A program made the translations under genes and the position numbers. The notes beneath the pieces are model-generated. The model did no database searches. It was not told the origin of the DNA and saw only the letters and a list, made by a program, of their open reading frames with translations. A stretch of 40,554 nt of DNA from Methylotenera sp. (lineage in GTDB: Bacteria > Pseudomonadota > Gammaproteobacteria > Burkholderiales > Methylophilaceae), in contig JAHRYP010000022.1 in the NCBI GenBank assembly GCA_020622105.1, positions 1-40,554 on the forward strand. Reading direction: 5' to 3'. Positions 16,485-25,151 of this stretch are shown in pieces (the stretch's first letter is position 1; each line of letters opens with the position of its first letter).

Positions 16485-19064
16485 TTAAGCGTGTTCTACG
16501 ATCGGGATTACTTTTTTACCGTTGCTTAATGTATCCAGCGCAGCTTTGTACTCTGTCATCTGGTTAAAATTCAGATACTTGTAAATTTCAGCAGTATTGG
16601 CCAGTTTGTTACCTACTGTTTCCATATACTCGGCATGCGTAGGCATACGGCCTAGCTTGGCACACACAGCGGCCAGTTCTGCAGAGCCCAGATAAACACG
16701 TGCATCTTTACCCATGCGGTTATCAAAGTTACGCGTGCTGGTTGAGAACACAGTCGCTTTATCTGCCACACGTGCCTGATTACCCATACACAATGAACAA
16801 CCCGGCACCTCGGTACGCGCACCGGCTATGCCAAATACTGAATATACGCCTTCATCACGCAACTGCGCTTCATCCATACGCGTTGGCGGTGCAATCCATA
16901 AACGTGTCGGGATAGCCCCAGCCCCTTCCAGCACTTTTGCCGCGGCACGGTAATGGCCGATATTAGTCATGCAGCTGCCGATGAACACTTCATCAATCTT
17001 GTCACCTACTACGGCTGTCAATGGCTTGATATCATCCGGGTCATTCGGACATGCCACTAATGGCTCTTTGATTTCGTTAAGGTCAATCTCGATCACATGC
17101 GCGTATTCAGCATCAGCATCCGCTTCCAGCAGTTCCGGTTTTGCCAGCCATGCCTGCATGCTGGCGATACGGCGCTGCAAGGTGCGTGCATCTTCATAAC
17201 CGTTATCAATCATGTTTTGCAGCAATACGATATTAGACGTCAAGAACTCAATGACCGGCTCTTTATTCAGCTTCACGGTACAGCCATTGGCTGAACGCTC
17301 GGCTGAAGCATCCGCAAACTCGAACGCCTGTTCCACTTTCAAATCAGGCAAACCTTCAATTTCAAGAATACGGCCGTTGAAAACATTTTTCTTACCCTGC
17401 TTGCCTACTGTTAAAGTACCTTCCTGAATCGCAGCGTATGGAATCGCATTCACAAGGTCACGCAGCGTGATACCAGGCTGCATTTCACCTTTAAAGCGTA
17501 CTAGTACTGATTCCGGCATATCCAGCGGCATCACGCCCATCGCAGCAGCAAACGCTACCAGACCGGAACCGGCCGGGAATGAAATACCGATCGGGAAGCG
17601 CGTATGTGAGTCACCACCGGTACCTACGGTATCAGGTAATACCATGCGGTTGAGCCAGGAGTGAATCACGCCGTCACCCGGGCGCAAGCTTACGCCGCCG
17701 CGGCTGCTCATGAACTCAGGCAAGCTATGCTGCAATTTGATATCAACCGGTTTTGGGTAAGCCGCTGTGTGGCAGAAACTTTGCATCACTAAATCTGCGC
17801 TAAAACCCAAACAAGCCAGTTCTTTCAACTCATCGCGCGTCATACCGCCGGTGGTGTCCTGCGAACCCACGGTAGTCGCCTTAGGCTCACAATAAGCACC
17901 CGGACGCACACCGGTAACGCCACAGGCTTTACCTACCATTTTTTGTGCCAGCGTATAGCCCTTGCCGGTGTCTTTAGGTGCGATAGCATGAATGAACATA
18001 TCTGAAGCCGGCAAACCTAATGCATGACGCGCGTTGGTCGTTAAACCGCGGCCAATAATCAATGGAATACGTCCACCGGCACGTACTTCATCCGGCATCG
18101 TGGTCGGCGCCAGTTCGAAGGTGGAAATGACTTCACCCTTATCATTCAATACCTGCCCAGCATAAGGCTTGATGGTGATCACATCACCCATTTGCATTTT
18201 TGAAACATCACATTGAATCGGCAAAGCGCCTGAATCTTCTGCTGTGTTAAAGAAAATCGGCGCGATTTTTGTACCCAGAATTACACCACCGGTACGTTTG
18301 TTTGGAATGTTAGGAATATCATTACCCATGAACCACTGCACTGAATTAATTGCAGATTTGCGTGATGATCCGGTACCAACCACATCACCCACATAAGCCA
18401 ATGGCAAACCTTTTTGTTTCAGGGTCTCAATGGTTTTCAGGCCTTCAGGCATTTTATTCACCAGCATGGCCTTGGCATGCAAAGGAATATCCGGGCGGCT
18501 CCAGGCTTCCTGCGCCGGGCTCAGGTCATCGGTATTGGTTTCACCATCCACTTTGAACACCACTACTTTGATTTCATCTGCCAGTACCGGTGCGTTGGTA
18601 AACCACTCGGCATTCGCCCATGATTCAATCAGCGTTCTGGCGTGTGCATTACCCGCCTTCATTTTCTCATCAACATCATGGAATGCATCAAACATCAGTG
18701 TTGTATGTGACAGCGCTTTAACCGCCGCAGCAGCCATAGGTGTGTCGAGCAATGCCACCAGCGCCTGCACGTTGTAGCCACCCAGCATAGTGCCCAATAA
18801 TTGCACAGCTTTTTCTGCACTTAGCAAAGGTGAAGTTGCAGTACCATTTGCAATGTCAGATAAAAACGCCGCTTTAACATAAGCCGCTTGATCAACACCG
18901 GCTGGAGTGCGGTTTTCAAGCAAATCCATCAGCGTTTTTTCTTCACCTGCTGGCGGGTTCTTGATTAACTCCACCAGCTGAGCAACCTGCTCGGCAGATA
19001 GTGGCAATGGCGGAAGATTTTGGGCTGCACGTTCTGCAACGTGAGAGGCGTAAGTCTTTAACAT
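16485..19064 (-). CDS. acnB: Aconitate hydratase B / probable 2-methylisocitrate dehydratase
   Basis: AcnB interconverts citrate and isocitrate. In E. coli it also hydrates 2-methyl-cis-aconitate to 2-methylisocitrate after PrpD. The 859-residue protein has the AcnB domain order: an N-terminal HEAT-like helical domain, the swivel domain, then the 4Fe-4S core. Ligand cysteines are at about 698 (IGSCMTN), 756 and 759 (CSLCMG). AcnD and PrpF are absent from the window, so AcnB is the natural candidate for the missing methylcitrate-cycle hydration. It is on the same strand as the sdh-fum operon but separated by a small gene, and it has its own terminator. Confidence 0.95.
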   Translation of the reverse strand: MLKTYASHVAERAAQNLPPLPLSAEQVAQLVELIKNPPAGEEKTLMDLLENRTPAGVDQAAYVKAAFLSDIANGTATSPLLSAEKAVQLLGTMLGGYNVQALVALLDTPMAAAAVKALSHTTLMFDAFHDVDEKMKAGNAHARTLIESWANAEWFTNAPVLADEIKVVVFKVDGETNTDDLSPAQEAWSRPDIPLHAKAMLVNKMPEGLKTIETLKQKGLPLAYVGDVVGTGSSRKSAINSVQWFMGNDIPNIPNKRTGGVILGTKIAPIFFNTAEDSGALPIQCDVSKMQMGDVITIKPYAGQVLNDKGEVISTFELAPTTMPDEVRAGGRIPLIIGRGLTTNARHALGLPASDMFIHAIAPKDTGKGYTLAQKMVGKACGVTGVRPGAYCEPKATTVGSQDTTGGMTRDELKELACLGFSADLVMQSFCHTAAYPKPVDIKLQHSLPEFMSSRGGVSLRPGDGVIHSWLNRMVLPDTVGTGGDSHTRFPIGISFPAGSGLVAFAAAMGVMPLDMPESVLVRFKGEMQPGITLRDLVNAIPYAAIQEGTLTVGKQGKKNVFNGRILEIEGLPDLKVEQAFEFADASAERSANGCTVKLNKEPVIEFLTSNIVLLQNMIDNGYEDARTLQRRIASMQAWLAKPELLEADADAEYAHVIEIDLNEIKEPLVACPNDPDDIKPLTAVVGDKIDEVFIGSCMTNIGHYRAAAKVLEGAGAIPTRLWIAPPTRMDEAQLRDEGVYSVFGIAGARTEVPGCSLCMGNQARVADKATVFSTSTRNFDNRMGKDARVYLGSAELAAVCAKLGRMPTHAEYMETVGNKLANTAEIYKYLNFNQMTEYKAALDTLSNGKKVIPIVEHA

Positions 19065-19222
19065 GGTTGTGTATATCTCTAGGTTAAATAATTTTTTTAC
19101 ATTATACCAAGCCAGCTCAATAAAATTGACTAATAAGCTGGTGATAAAGTGCTGCGTATCTACAATTGCAATATAGCGCCATTAATGCGAACCAAGCGTT
19201 TTATTACCATACGAAGCGGGTT

Positions 19223-19576
19223 TTAATTGGTACGTACAGAAGTTGTCTGATCGCCATACAGGTCTTTGGCAAATGGCGTGCTGCAACTTTTACCACTGGC
19301 AGATGACTCCCATTTATCCAGCAACTCTTTTTCATAGCCCTTGCCGTGCTTTAGCTCTAAAAATGCGCGCACTTCAAATACATCGGCAAAGCCGTTTTTA
19401 TCGGTATCCATCAGCACTACGTTGTCTTCCAGGCTAGGACCGCTATATTTACCTGCACTATCGACCAGATAGCCCAGCAAATCTTCTGCGAACGCCACAT
19501 TGGGCATCAACAAGAAAGCTGGTAATAAAACAAGGTTGCGTAAACTCTTCATCGCGAACAATCCAAATGTATTCAT
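19223..19576 (-). CDS. Small secreted protein with one EF-hand loop
   Basis: The 117-residue protein has a signal peptide (hydrophobic LVLLPAFLLMPNVAFA, cleavage near residue 30). It has a single canonical EF-hand calcium loop DTDKNGFADVFE at about 57-68, with Asp/Asp/Asn/Asp/Glu at loop positions 1, 3, 5, 9 and 12. The function is unknown. A second ATG at 19552 would give a shorter signal peptide. It lies between fum and acnB on the same strand with gaps of 93 and 158 bases. It could be a calcium-binding periplasmic or exported protein. Confidence 0.65.
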   Translation of the reverse strand: MNTFGLFAMKSLRNLVLLPAFLLMPNVAFAEDLLGYLVDSAGKYSGPSLEDNVVLMDTDKNGFADVFEVRAFLELKHGKGYEKELLDKWESSASGKSCSTPFAKDLYGDQTTSVRTN

Positions 19577-19669
19577 TAAGTTACACCCTAAAGTAATATG
19601 ACTTATCTTATACCAAAAGGTGCAACTATGCTGTCTAAATTCATGGTTTAGCTGGCCACGTGTATTGCT

Positions 19670-21199
19670 TTAACTTACCGCTTGTATTGCTATGGTCTTT
19701 CCTTGGGCTATTCTTTGTTTCCACTCATCCGGTCCGCTGCTATGCACAGACTGGCCGTGCGTATCCACCGCCACTGTCACCGGCATATCCTGCACCGTAA
19801 ATTCATAAATCGCTTCCATGCCAAGATCTGAAAATGCCAGCACCTCGGCCTTTTTGATCGCCTTGCTTACCAGATAAGCCGCACCACCTACTGCTGTTAA
19901 ATACACAGACTGGTGTTTAGCAATGCCGGCAATGGTTTCTTCACCACGCTCGGCCTTACCTACCATACCCAGCAGGCCTAGTTCGCCCAGCATCATTTCG
20001 GTGTAATCATCCATACGCGTTGCAGTCGTTGGGCCTGCGGGGCCTACGGCCTCATCGCGCACGGCATCCACTGGCCCCACGTAGTAAATGAAGCGGTTGG
20101 TAAAATCAATCGGCAGTTTTTCGCCCTTTTGCAGCATGGTCGACATGCGCTTATGCGCAGCATCACGCCCGGTGAGCAGTTTTCCGCTCAACAGCAGTGT
20201 CTGCCCTGGCTTCCAGCTCTGGATATCAGTTCTGCTGATGGTATCCAGATTCACGCGCAAAGATTCTGCGCTGGGTGTCCAGTTGACATCCGGCCAGTCG
20301 CTTAAACTTGGCGCTTCCAATACAGCAGCGCCACTGCCATCCAGCTCAAAATGCACATGGCGTGTTGCCGCGCAGTTAGGGATAATCGCGACTGGCAGGC
20401 TTGCCGCATGCGTCGGGTAATCGAGTATTTTTACATCCAGCACTGTCGCCAGACCGCCCAGCCCTTGCGCACCAATGCCGAGGTTATTCACTTTTTCGAA
20501 TATCTCCAGGCGCAGTTCTTCCAGACGATTCTGCGCGCCACGGGCTTTGAGTTCGTGCATATCAATAGGCGCCATCAGTGACTCTTTCGCCAGCAGCACG
20601 GCTTTTTCCGCAGTGCCGCCAATACCGATACCGAGCATACCAGGCGGACACCAGCCGGCACCCATGGTTGGCACAACTTCCAGTATCCAGTCCACGATGC
20701 TTTCATTCGGGTTAAGCATGGCAAGCTTGGCCTTATTCTCACTACCGCCGCCTTTGGCAGCAATGCTGACTTCAACCTTATCACCCTGCACCAGAGAAAC
20801 ATGCACCACTGCCGGTGTGTTGTCTTTGGTATTGAGGCGCTTGCCTACAGGGTCACTCACAATGGAGGCGCGCAATTTATTATCCGGCAGCAGATAAGCT
20901 CGGCGCACGCCTTCATTCACCATCTGTTCCAGCGTCAGATCCCCTTCAAAACGTACCTGCATACCCACCTTCACAAATGCCACCACAATGCCGGTATCCT
21001 GACACAATGGGCGTTTTCCCTCTGCACACATGCGCGAATTGGTGAGTATCTGCGCAATGGCATCCTTGGCGGCAGGCGATTGCTCCAGCCTGTGCGCTTC
21101 GGCCAGCGCATGGATAAAATCTGCTGGATGGTAATACGAAATGTATTGCAGGGCATCCGCCACGCTTGCAATAAAATCTTCCTGTTTAATTGTGGTCAT
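19670..21199 (-). CDS. fum: Class I (Fe-S) fumarate hydratase, possible mesaconase
   Basis: This enzyme catalyses reversible hydration of fumarate to (S)-malate with an oxygen-labile 4Fe-4S cluster. The 509-residue protein has the three expected cysteine sites: Cys66 in PLCQDTG, Cys183 in GWCPPG, and Cys275 in NCAATRH. A C-terminal beta domain follows. Several class I fumarases also hydrate mesaconate to (S)-citramalate, as shown for E. coli FumA/FumB and Burkholderia xenovorans. That side activity fits its neighbours, a CitE-like lyase and an acyl-CoA synthetase. Its ATG overlaps the synthetase stop (ATGA), so it is the last gene of the malic enzyme-sdh operon. Confidence 0.92.
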   Translation of the reverse strand: MTTIKQEDFIASVADALQYISYYHPADFIHALAEAHRLEQSPAAKDAIAQILTNSRMCAEGKRPLCQDTGIVVAFVKVGMQVRFEGDLTLEQMVNEGVRRAYLLPDNKLRASIVSDPVGKRLNTKDNTPAVVHVSLVQGDKVEVSIAAKGGGSENKAKLAMLNPNESIVDWILEVVPTMGAGWCPPGMLGIGIGGTAEKAVLLAKESLMAPIDMHELKARGAQNRLEELRLEIFEKVNNLGIGAQGLGGLATVLDVKILDYPTHAASLPVAIIPNCAATRHVHFELDGSGAAVLEAPSLSDWPDVNWTPSAESLRVNLDTISRTDIQSWKPGQTLLLSGKLLTGRDAAHKRMSTMLQKGEKLPIDFTNRFIYYVGPVDAVRDEAVGPAGPTTATRMDDYTEMMLGELGLLGMVGKAERGEETIAGIAKHQSVYLTAVGGAAYLVSKAIKKAEVLAFSDLGMEAIYEFTVQDMPVTVAVDTHGQSVHSSGPDEWKQRIAQGKTIAIQAVS

Positions 21200-22821
21200 C
21201 GTGTTGATTTTGCTGTCGCAATGCTCGAGTTAATGTCTTTACGCAGTATTTTACCATTCTTGGTACGTGGAAAATCATGCGCCAGATACACGGTTTTAGG
21301 CGCTTTGTAAGCGGCCAGATGCTGCTTACCAAATTGCACCAATTCATCTGCCGTCACTTTTGCATCCGGTTTCAGAATCACATAAGCGACAACCAGCAGC
21401 TTGTCTTTTTCAATTTCTTCGCCGACTGATGCACAATCTGCTACATCGGGGTGGCCTTTGTACACGCGCTCGATCTCGTACGGTGATACGCGGTAACCAA
21501 AGCTCTTGATAATGTCATCCTTGCGGCCCAGGAACCAGATATAGCCGTCGGCGTCATATTTTGCATAGTCACCGGTAAAGAAATAGCCATCGTGTTTATA
21601 TTTTCTGGTTTCTTCATCCAGATTCCAGTAACGCAGGAACAAGCCAGGATCAGTATCCGGCACGCAGATCATGCCCTCTTCGCCAGTTGCTACCGGCTCC
21701 ATGGTTTCAGGATTCAGCAGGCGGATATTGTGTCCCGGCTGCGGAAAACCGGCTGAACCCGGACGTATCGGACGGAATATACTTTGCGACAGATAATATG
21801 AAAACTCGCTCATGCCCACTGCCTCATAAATATTGAGGCCAAAGCGCTCATGCCATTGCGTGAGCACCTCATCAGACAAATGCTCGCCTGCACTCATGAA
21901 GTGGCGCATGCTCGGCAATTCGGCGCCGCTGGTTGTGGTCTTTTGCAGAATCTGGCGGTAAATGGTAGGCACGCCGATAAATATCGTCGCCGCATGTTTC
22001 TGAATCAGATCCAGCCATTTCTGCGCATCGTTCTTGCCTTCATGCACAATCACGGTTTTACCCAGATACAACGGATCCATGAGGCCAGTGCCCAGCACAT
22101 AAGTCCAGTTGAACTTGCCGGAGTGCATGATGCGGTCCTGCACATTGTCACTGTAATTAAACCAGTATTGCGCGGCAGGCTGGCGGCCAACCAATGCGCG
22201 ATGCGCATGCAGTACGCCTTTGGGATAGCCAGTGGTACCGGAGGTATACACCAGATATGCCGGATCTTCGGCTTTGGTCGGGTGCGGCGCATCAAACTGC
22301 TCAACTGCACTTAAACACATTGAAAGGCTCAGCACATTGAATTTTGCATGTGCTTTAACTTCCACCGCCTGTGACAGCAGGATATGTTTCAAATTTGGCG
22401 TGTCAACGAGCGAATCCGCCATGCCGTACCAGGCAGTAGCATCGGTCACCAAAACAACAGCGCCCGAATCTTTTGCCAGATAAGCGACCTCTTCAGCAGT
22501 GAGCAGGGTTGAAGTCGGCACCGAAATTGCGCCCATTTTCATCGCCCCCAGAAACGCAATCGGGTAATCCAGACTGTTCGGCAGGCGAATCAGCACACGG
22601 TCGCCCGGCTTCACCCCAAGGTCACGCAGTACCTGCGCAAACTGGTCAGTCTTTTTTGCGAGTTCGGCAAAGGTGATGGTGGCTGTGCCAAGCGTATCAT
22701 CTTCCACAATCATGGCGATATGGTCCTGCTGTGCAGTGCCTAGATGCTTATCGGTACAAGCCACACCGATATTAAAGTGTTCGGGAACATCCCATTCCCA
22801 CTGCGGAAAGTCTGTAAACAT
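21196..22821 (-). CDS. AMP-forming acyl-CoA synthetase, substrate unknown
   Basis: This is an ANL-superfamily ligase that activates a carboxylate through an acyl-adenylate to its CoA thioester. The 541-residue protein has the P-loop YTSGTTGYPKG (192-201), an aromatic A5-type motif near 335, the hinge GRKDDIIKSFGYRVSP near 450, and catalytic Lys524 in PRTKNGK. The length and motifs fit the medium-chain or aryl-CoA synthetase branch, not PrpE (about 630 residues). It lies between a CitE-like lyase (1-base overlap, TAATG) and class I fumarase (4-base overlap). Plausible substrates are mesaconate, citramalate or propionate, and the sequence alone does not decide. Confidence 0.88.
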   Translation of the reverse strand: MFTDFPQWEWDVPEHFNIGVACTDKHLGTAQQDHIAMIVEDDTLGTATITFAELAKKTDQFAQVLRDLGVKPGDRVLIRLPNSLDYPIAFLGAMKMGAISVPTSTLLTAEEVAYLAKDSGAVVLVTDATAWYGMADSLVDTPNLKHILLSQAVEVKAHAKFNVLSLSMCLSAVEQFDAPHPTKAEDPAYLVYTSGTTGYPKGVLHAHRALVGRQPAAQYWFNYSDNVQDRIMHSGKFNWTYVLGTGLMDPLYLGKTVIVHEGKNDAQKWLDLIQKHAATIFIGVPTIYRQILQKTTTSGAELPSMRHFMSAGEHLSDEVLTQWHERFGLNIYEAVGMSEFSYYLSQSIFRPIRPGSAGFPQPGHNIRLLNPETMEPVATGEEGMICVPDTDPGLFLRYWNLDEETRKYKHDGYFFTGDYAKYDADGYIWFLGRKDDIIKSFGYRVSPYEIERVYKGHPDVADCASVGEEIEKDKLLVVAYVILKPDAKVTADELVQFGKQHLAAYKAPKTVYLAHDFPRTKNGKILRKDINSSIATAKSTR

Positions 22822-23948
22822 TATAAAAGCACTCCATAAGGCCAGTTTTGACGAACCACCTGTGCCGGCAACAGTTGCAGCACATGCAGGGCAAATTCCA
22901 TATCACTTGGTTTCAGGGCACGCAATGCGTGCGCGCGCAGTAAGGTTTGCAGCGCCTTGCCGAACATCGGCGGATCCAACATCTCGCCCTCAAACTTGAT
23001 GGCACCACCGAGCAGGGCATCGGCTTCAATCGCGGCTTTCAGTATGCTGACTTTTTGTGTCACTTCGGTCGGCGATGGCGTGTAAGCGGTTTTACATAGG
23101 TGGATATGACCGGGATGAATCACTTGTTTGCCAGTCAGACCCATTGCTGCTTCTTTGCAGGCATGTTTGTAAACCACGCGCGACTCATTGTCGCCATGCA
23201 GATCCAGCCAGCGGCGCACATCATGCGGCTCCAGGAATTTTTCCGGCATGGCACTGCTGCCGATCAGCGTTTCAACGCCGCCGATCACGCCTTTACCGGC
23301 GATACGTGCCTCAAACATGAGCTGGTTCATATAGAACTGCAGTTCTTCAATCCAGTTTTCCGGCGTGATGTGAATACCCATCGCTTTTGAAAAGTCATGA
23401 ATACCGAATACCACATGCTTGACTGTGTTGTACTGCATCAAGTCCGGCGCGATTTTGAGTGACTTCGGATGCTCGATAATCGGTTGTATCGTGATGTGTG
23501 GATTGACACTCAGCAGGAAACTCGACAGGTCGCGTACTTCAGCCGCGCCGTAGGCCTCACCGGCTTTAGCCAGCATCACCACGTCGATATATTCCCCCAT
23601 ATCGCGCACCAACTCCATATCGAGCTCGTATTCATCGGTGCGGAACGAGTTGGCGCGAATCGCGATTGTCACGCGCTGATTTACCTTGCGCAGCGCAGGC
23701 AGTTCCTGACGGAGCAGATCACGGCTCATCTCCTTCTGCCTGCAGCCATCCTCAAGGTCAAAAATCAGGGTATGGGCATGCGTGTAGTGCGCATGTTTCT
23801 GCATGCGCGCCGAAGCCTGTGCCATATCTTCATAAATCCCAAGGCTGGGCGCATATTTCACCGGTGGGTAATACAGCTGAATGCCAGGCCAGTAATCACC
23901 CAGCGCACTTGCGTCTAAAGAGAGCGGCTCTTCACCTATATGCATCAT
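22821..23948 (-). CDS. CitE-like CoA-ester lyase (HpcH/HpaI family), long form
   Basis: This belongs to the family that cleaves or forms 3-hydroxyacyl-CoA esters such as malyl-, methylmalyl- or citramalyl-CoA, using Mg2+. From ATG 23948 it has 375 residues. It shows the acidic motif DLED (64-67), Arg98 in IAIRAN, the metal-site Glu159 in PIIEHP and Asp185 in GIHDFS, and a C-terminal GKQVIHPGHI. It is longer than CitE (about 290), with an insertion (about 225-260) and a C-terminal extension. An earlier ATG at 24011 overlaps sdhE; GGAGGG at 23960-23965 favours 23948 (or GTG 23951). The operon context suggests citramalyl-CoA or malyl-CoA. Confidence 0.82.
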   Translation of the reverse strand: MMHIGEEPLSLDASALGDYWPGIQLYYPPVKYAPSLGIYEDMAQASARMQKHAHYTHAHTLIFDLEDGCRQKEMSRDLLRQELPALRKVNQRVTIAIRANSFRTDEYELDMELVRDMGEYIDVVMLAKAGEAYGAAEVRDLSSFLLSVNPHITIQPIIEHPKSLKIAPDLMQYNTVKHVVFGIHDFSKAMGIHITPENWIEELQFYMNQLMFEARIAGKGVIGGVETLIGSSAMPEKFLEPHDVRRWLDLHGDNESRVVYKHACKEAAMGLTGKQVIHPGHIHLCKTAYTPSPTEVTQKVSILKAAIEADALLGGAIKFEGEMLDPPMFGKALQTLLRAHALRALKPSDMEFALHVLQLLPAQVVRQNWPYGVLL

Positions 23949-23952
23949 CACG

Positions 23953-24255
23953 TTATTCACCCTCCTGATTTTGGTTGAGCCTGACAGACCGTAGTTTTTC
24001 CAGCATGACATTAGCTACTGTGGTATCTGAAAGCTCCGCTTTTTTAATCTTTTTTGATGAGTTGATCAAATCCCAGAACTCATTATCCGGCAGCGCCAGC
24101 AAGTCATCAAACGCCTGCAGTTCATGCATATTGAGTGAATCAAACTGTTTACTCACAAAATCCTGCAGCACAATGTCCAGCTCCAGCAAACCTCTTCTGC
24201 AACGCCAGGCAAAGCGCCTTTGTTCTGCATCACGTAAATTTTCAGCATTCAACAT
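23953..24255 (-). CDS. sdhE: Succinate dehydrogenase flavinylation factor
   Basis: SdhE (SDHAF2 family) promotes covalent attachment of FAD to SdhA. The 100-residue helical protein has the diagnostic RGLLELD motif (RGxxE) at about 21-27 and the typical length. It lies 9 bases after sdhB and just before the CitE-like gene, so the assembly factor is made from the same message as its client. Confidence 0.93.
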   Translation of the reverse strand: MLNAENLRDAEQRRFAWRCRRGLLELDIVLQDFVSKQFDSLNMHELQAFDDLLALPDNEFWDLINSSKKIKKAELSDTTVANVMLEKLRSVRLNQNQEGE

Positions 24256-24264
24256 GGCTCACCC

Positions 24265-24999
24265 CTACACGGCTGTAATTGAAATGGTTTTTTTGGCTTT
24301 CTTTTCTTTTGCGCGCTCGATTTTCAGATCCTTGATCTTGGCAATCGCCGCATTCGGATTGAGTTTTTTCGGGCACACATCCACACAGTTCATAATATTG
24401 TGGCAACGGTATAAACGATATGGATCTTCCAGGTTCTCCAGACGCTCGGCCTCGGCCTGATCGCGCGAATCCACAATGAAGCGATAGGCCGCCATCAAGC
24501 CGGATGGGCCGACGAATTTATCCGGATTCCACCAGAAGCTAGGACAAGCCGTGGTACAGGCGCCACACATGATGCACTCATACAGGCCATCCAGCTTGGC
24601 GCGGTCTTCCGGGCTTTGCAGGCGCTCAGTTTCCGGCAGCGGGTCATCGTTAACGAGATATGGCTTCACAGAGTTGTAGTGCTCAAAGAACTGTGTCATA
24701 TCCACGACCAGATCGCGAATCACTGGCAGACCAGGCATCGGCCTTAACACCACCGGCTGCTCCAGATCCTGCAGTTTGGTGGTGCAGGCCAGGCCATTCT
24801 TGCCATTAATGTTCATGGCATCACTGCCGCACACCCCCTCACGGCAGGATTTGCGCAATGACAGCGTATCATCCTGCTGCTTGATGCGAATTAACGCGTC
24901 CAGCAACATCTGGTCGCCTTCCTGCAGTTCAACCTCGTAATCCTGCATATAAGGCTTCTTATCCACATCTGGGTTATAACGATAAATAGATATCTTCAT
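24265..24999 (-). CDS. sdhB: Succinate dehydrogenase iron-sulfur subunit
   Basis: SdhB carries electrons from SdhA to the membrane subunits through three Fe-S centres. The 244-residue protein has the 2Fe-2S cysteines (SCREGVCG and a later LAC, about 57-76). The 4Fe-4S and 3Fe-4S ligands are CIMCGACTTACP (about 148-159) and CHNIMNCVDVCPK (about 205-217). The ribosome binding site GAGG lies 8 bases before ATG. It is separated from sdhA by a 152-base gap occupied by a repeat element, an unusual interruption of this operon. Confidence 0.96.
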   Translation of the reverse strand: MKISIYRYNPDVDKKPYMQDYEVELQEGDQMLLDALIRIKQQDDTLSLRKSCREGVCGSDAMNINGKNGLACTTKLQDLEQPVVLRPMPGLPVIRDLVVDMTQFFEHYNSVKPYLVNDDPLPETERLQSPEDRAKLDGLYECIMCGACTTACPSFWWNPDKFVGPSGLMAAYRFIVDSRDQAEAERLENLEDPYRLYRCHNIMNCVDVCPKKLNPNAAIAKIKDLKIERAKEKKAKKTISITAV

Positions 25000-25011
25000 G
25001 ACCTACCTCAA

Positions 25012-25132
25012 AAAATCAAAATTCAGGGTAAATTGCGTCGTTGCGCGGTGCTCGCAACCTCGCTGTACAACTCGTACTATCTCGGCTCCTGCGCGCCGTG
25101 CGCCTAGCACTTCACGCCTGAATTTTGATTTT
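25012..25132. repeat. Dispersed inverted-repeat element B (121 bp) inside the sdh operon
   Basis: It has perfect 16-bp terminal arms AAAATCAAAATTCAGG (25012-25027) and CCTGAATTTTGATTTT (25117-25132). The core is homologous, in opposite orientation, to that of element A at 15843-15984. Shared blocks are GTTGCGCGGT, GTAC, CTGCG and CCGTGCGCC. The arms differ completely from those of element A. It lies between sdhA and sdhB and would form a long stem-loop in the operon message. Confidence 0.85.
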
Positions 25133-25151
25133 CTAGAGATAGTCGTAAACA

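Noticed and set aside
22821-24011. Longer version of the CitE-like protein starting at 24011
   Set aside because: The extra 21 residues overlap sdhE and lack a ribosome binding site; GGAGGG just before 23951 supports the shorter start.
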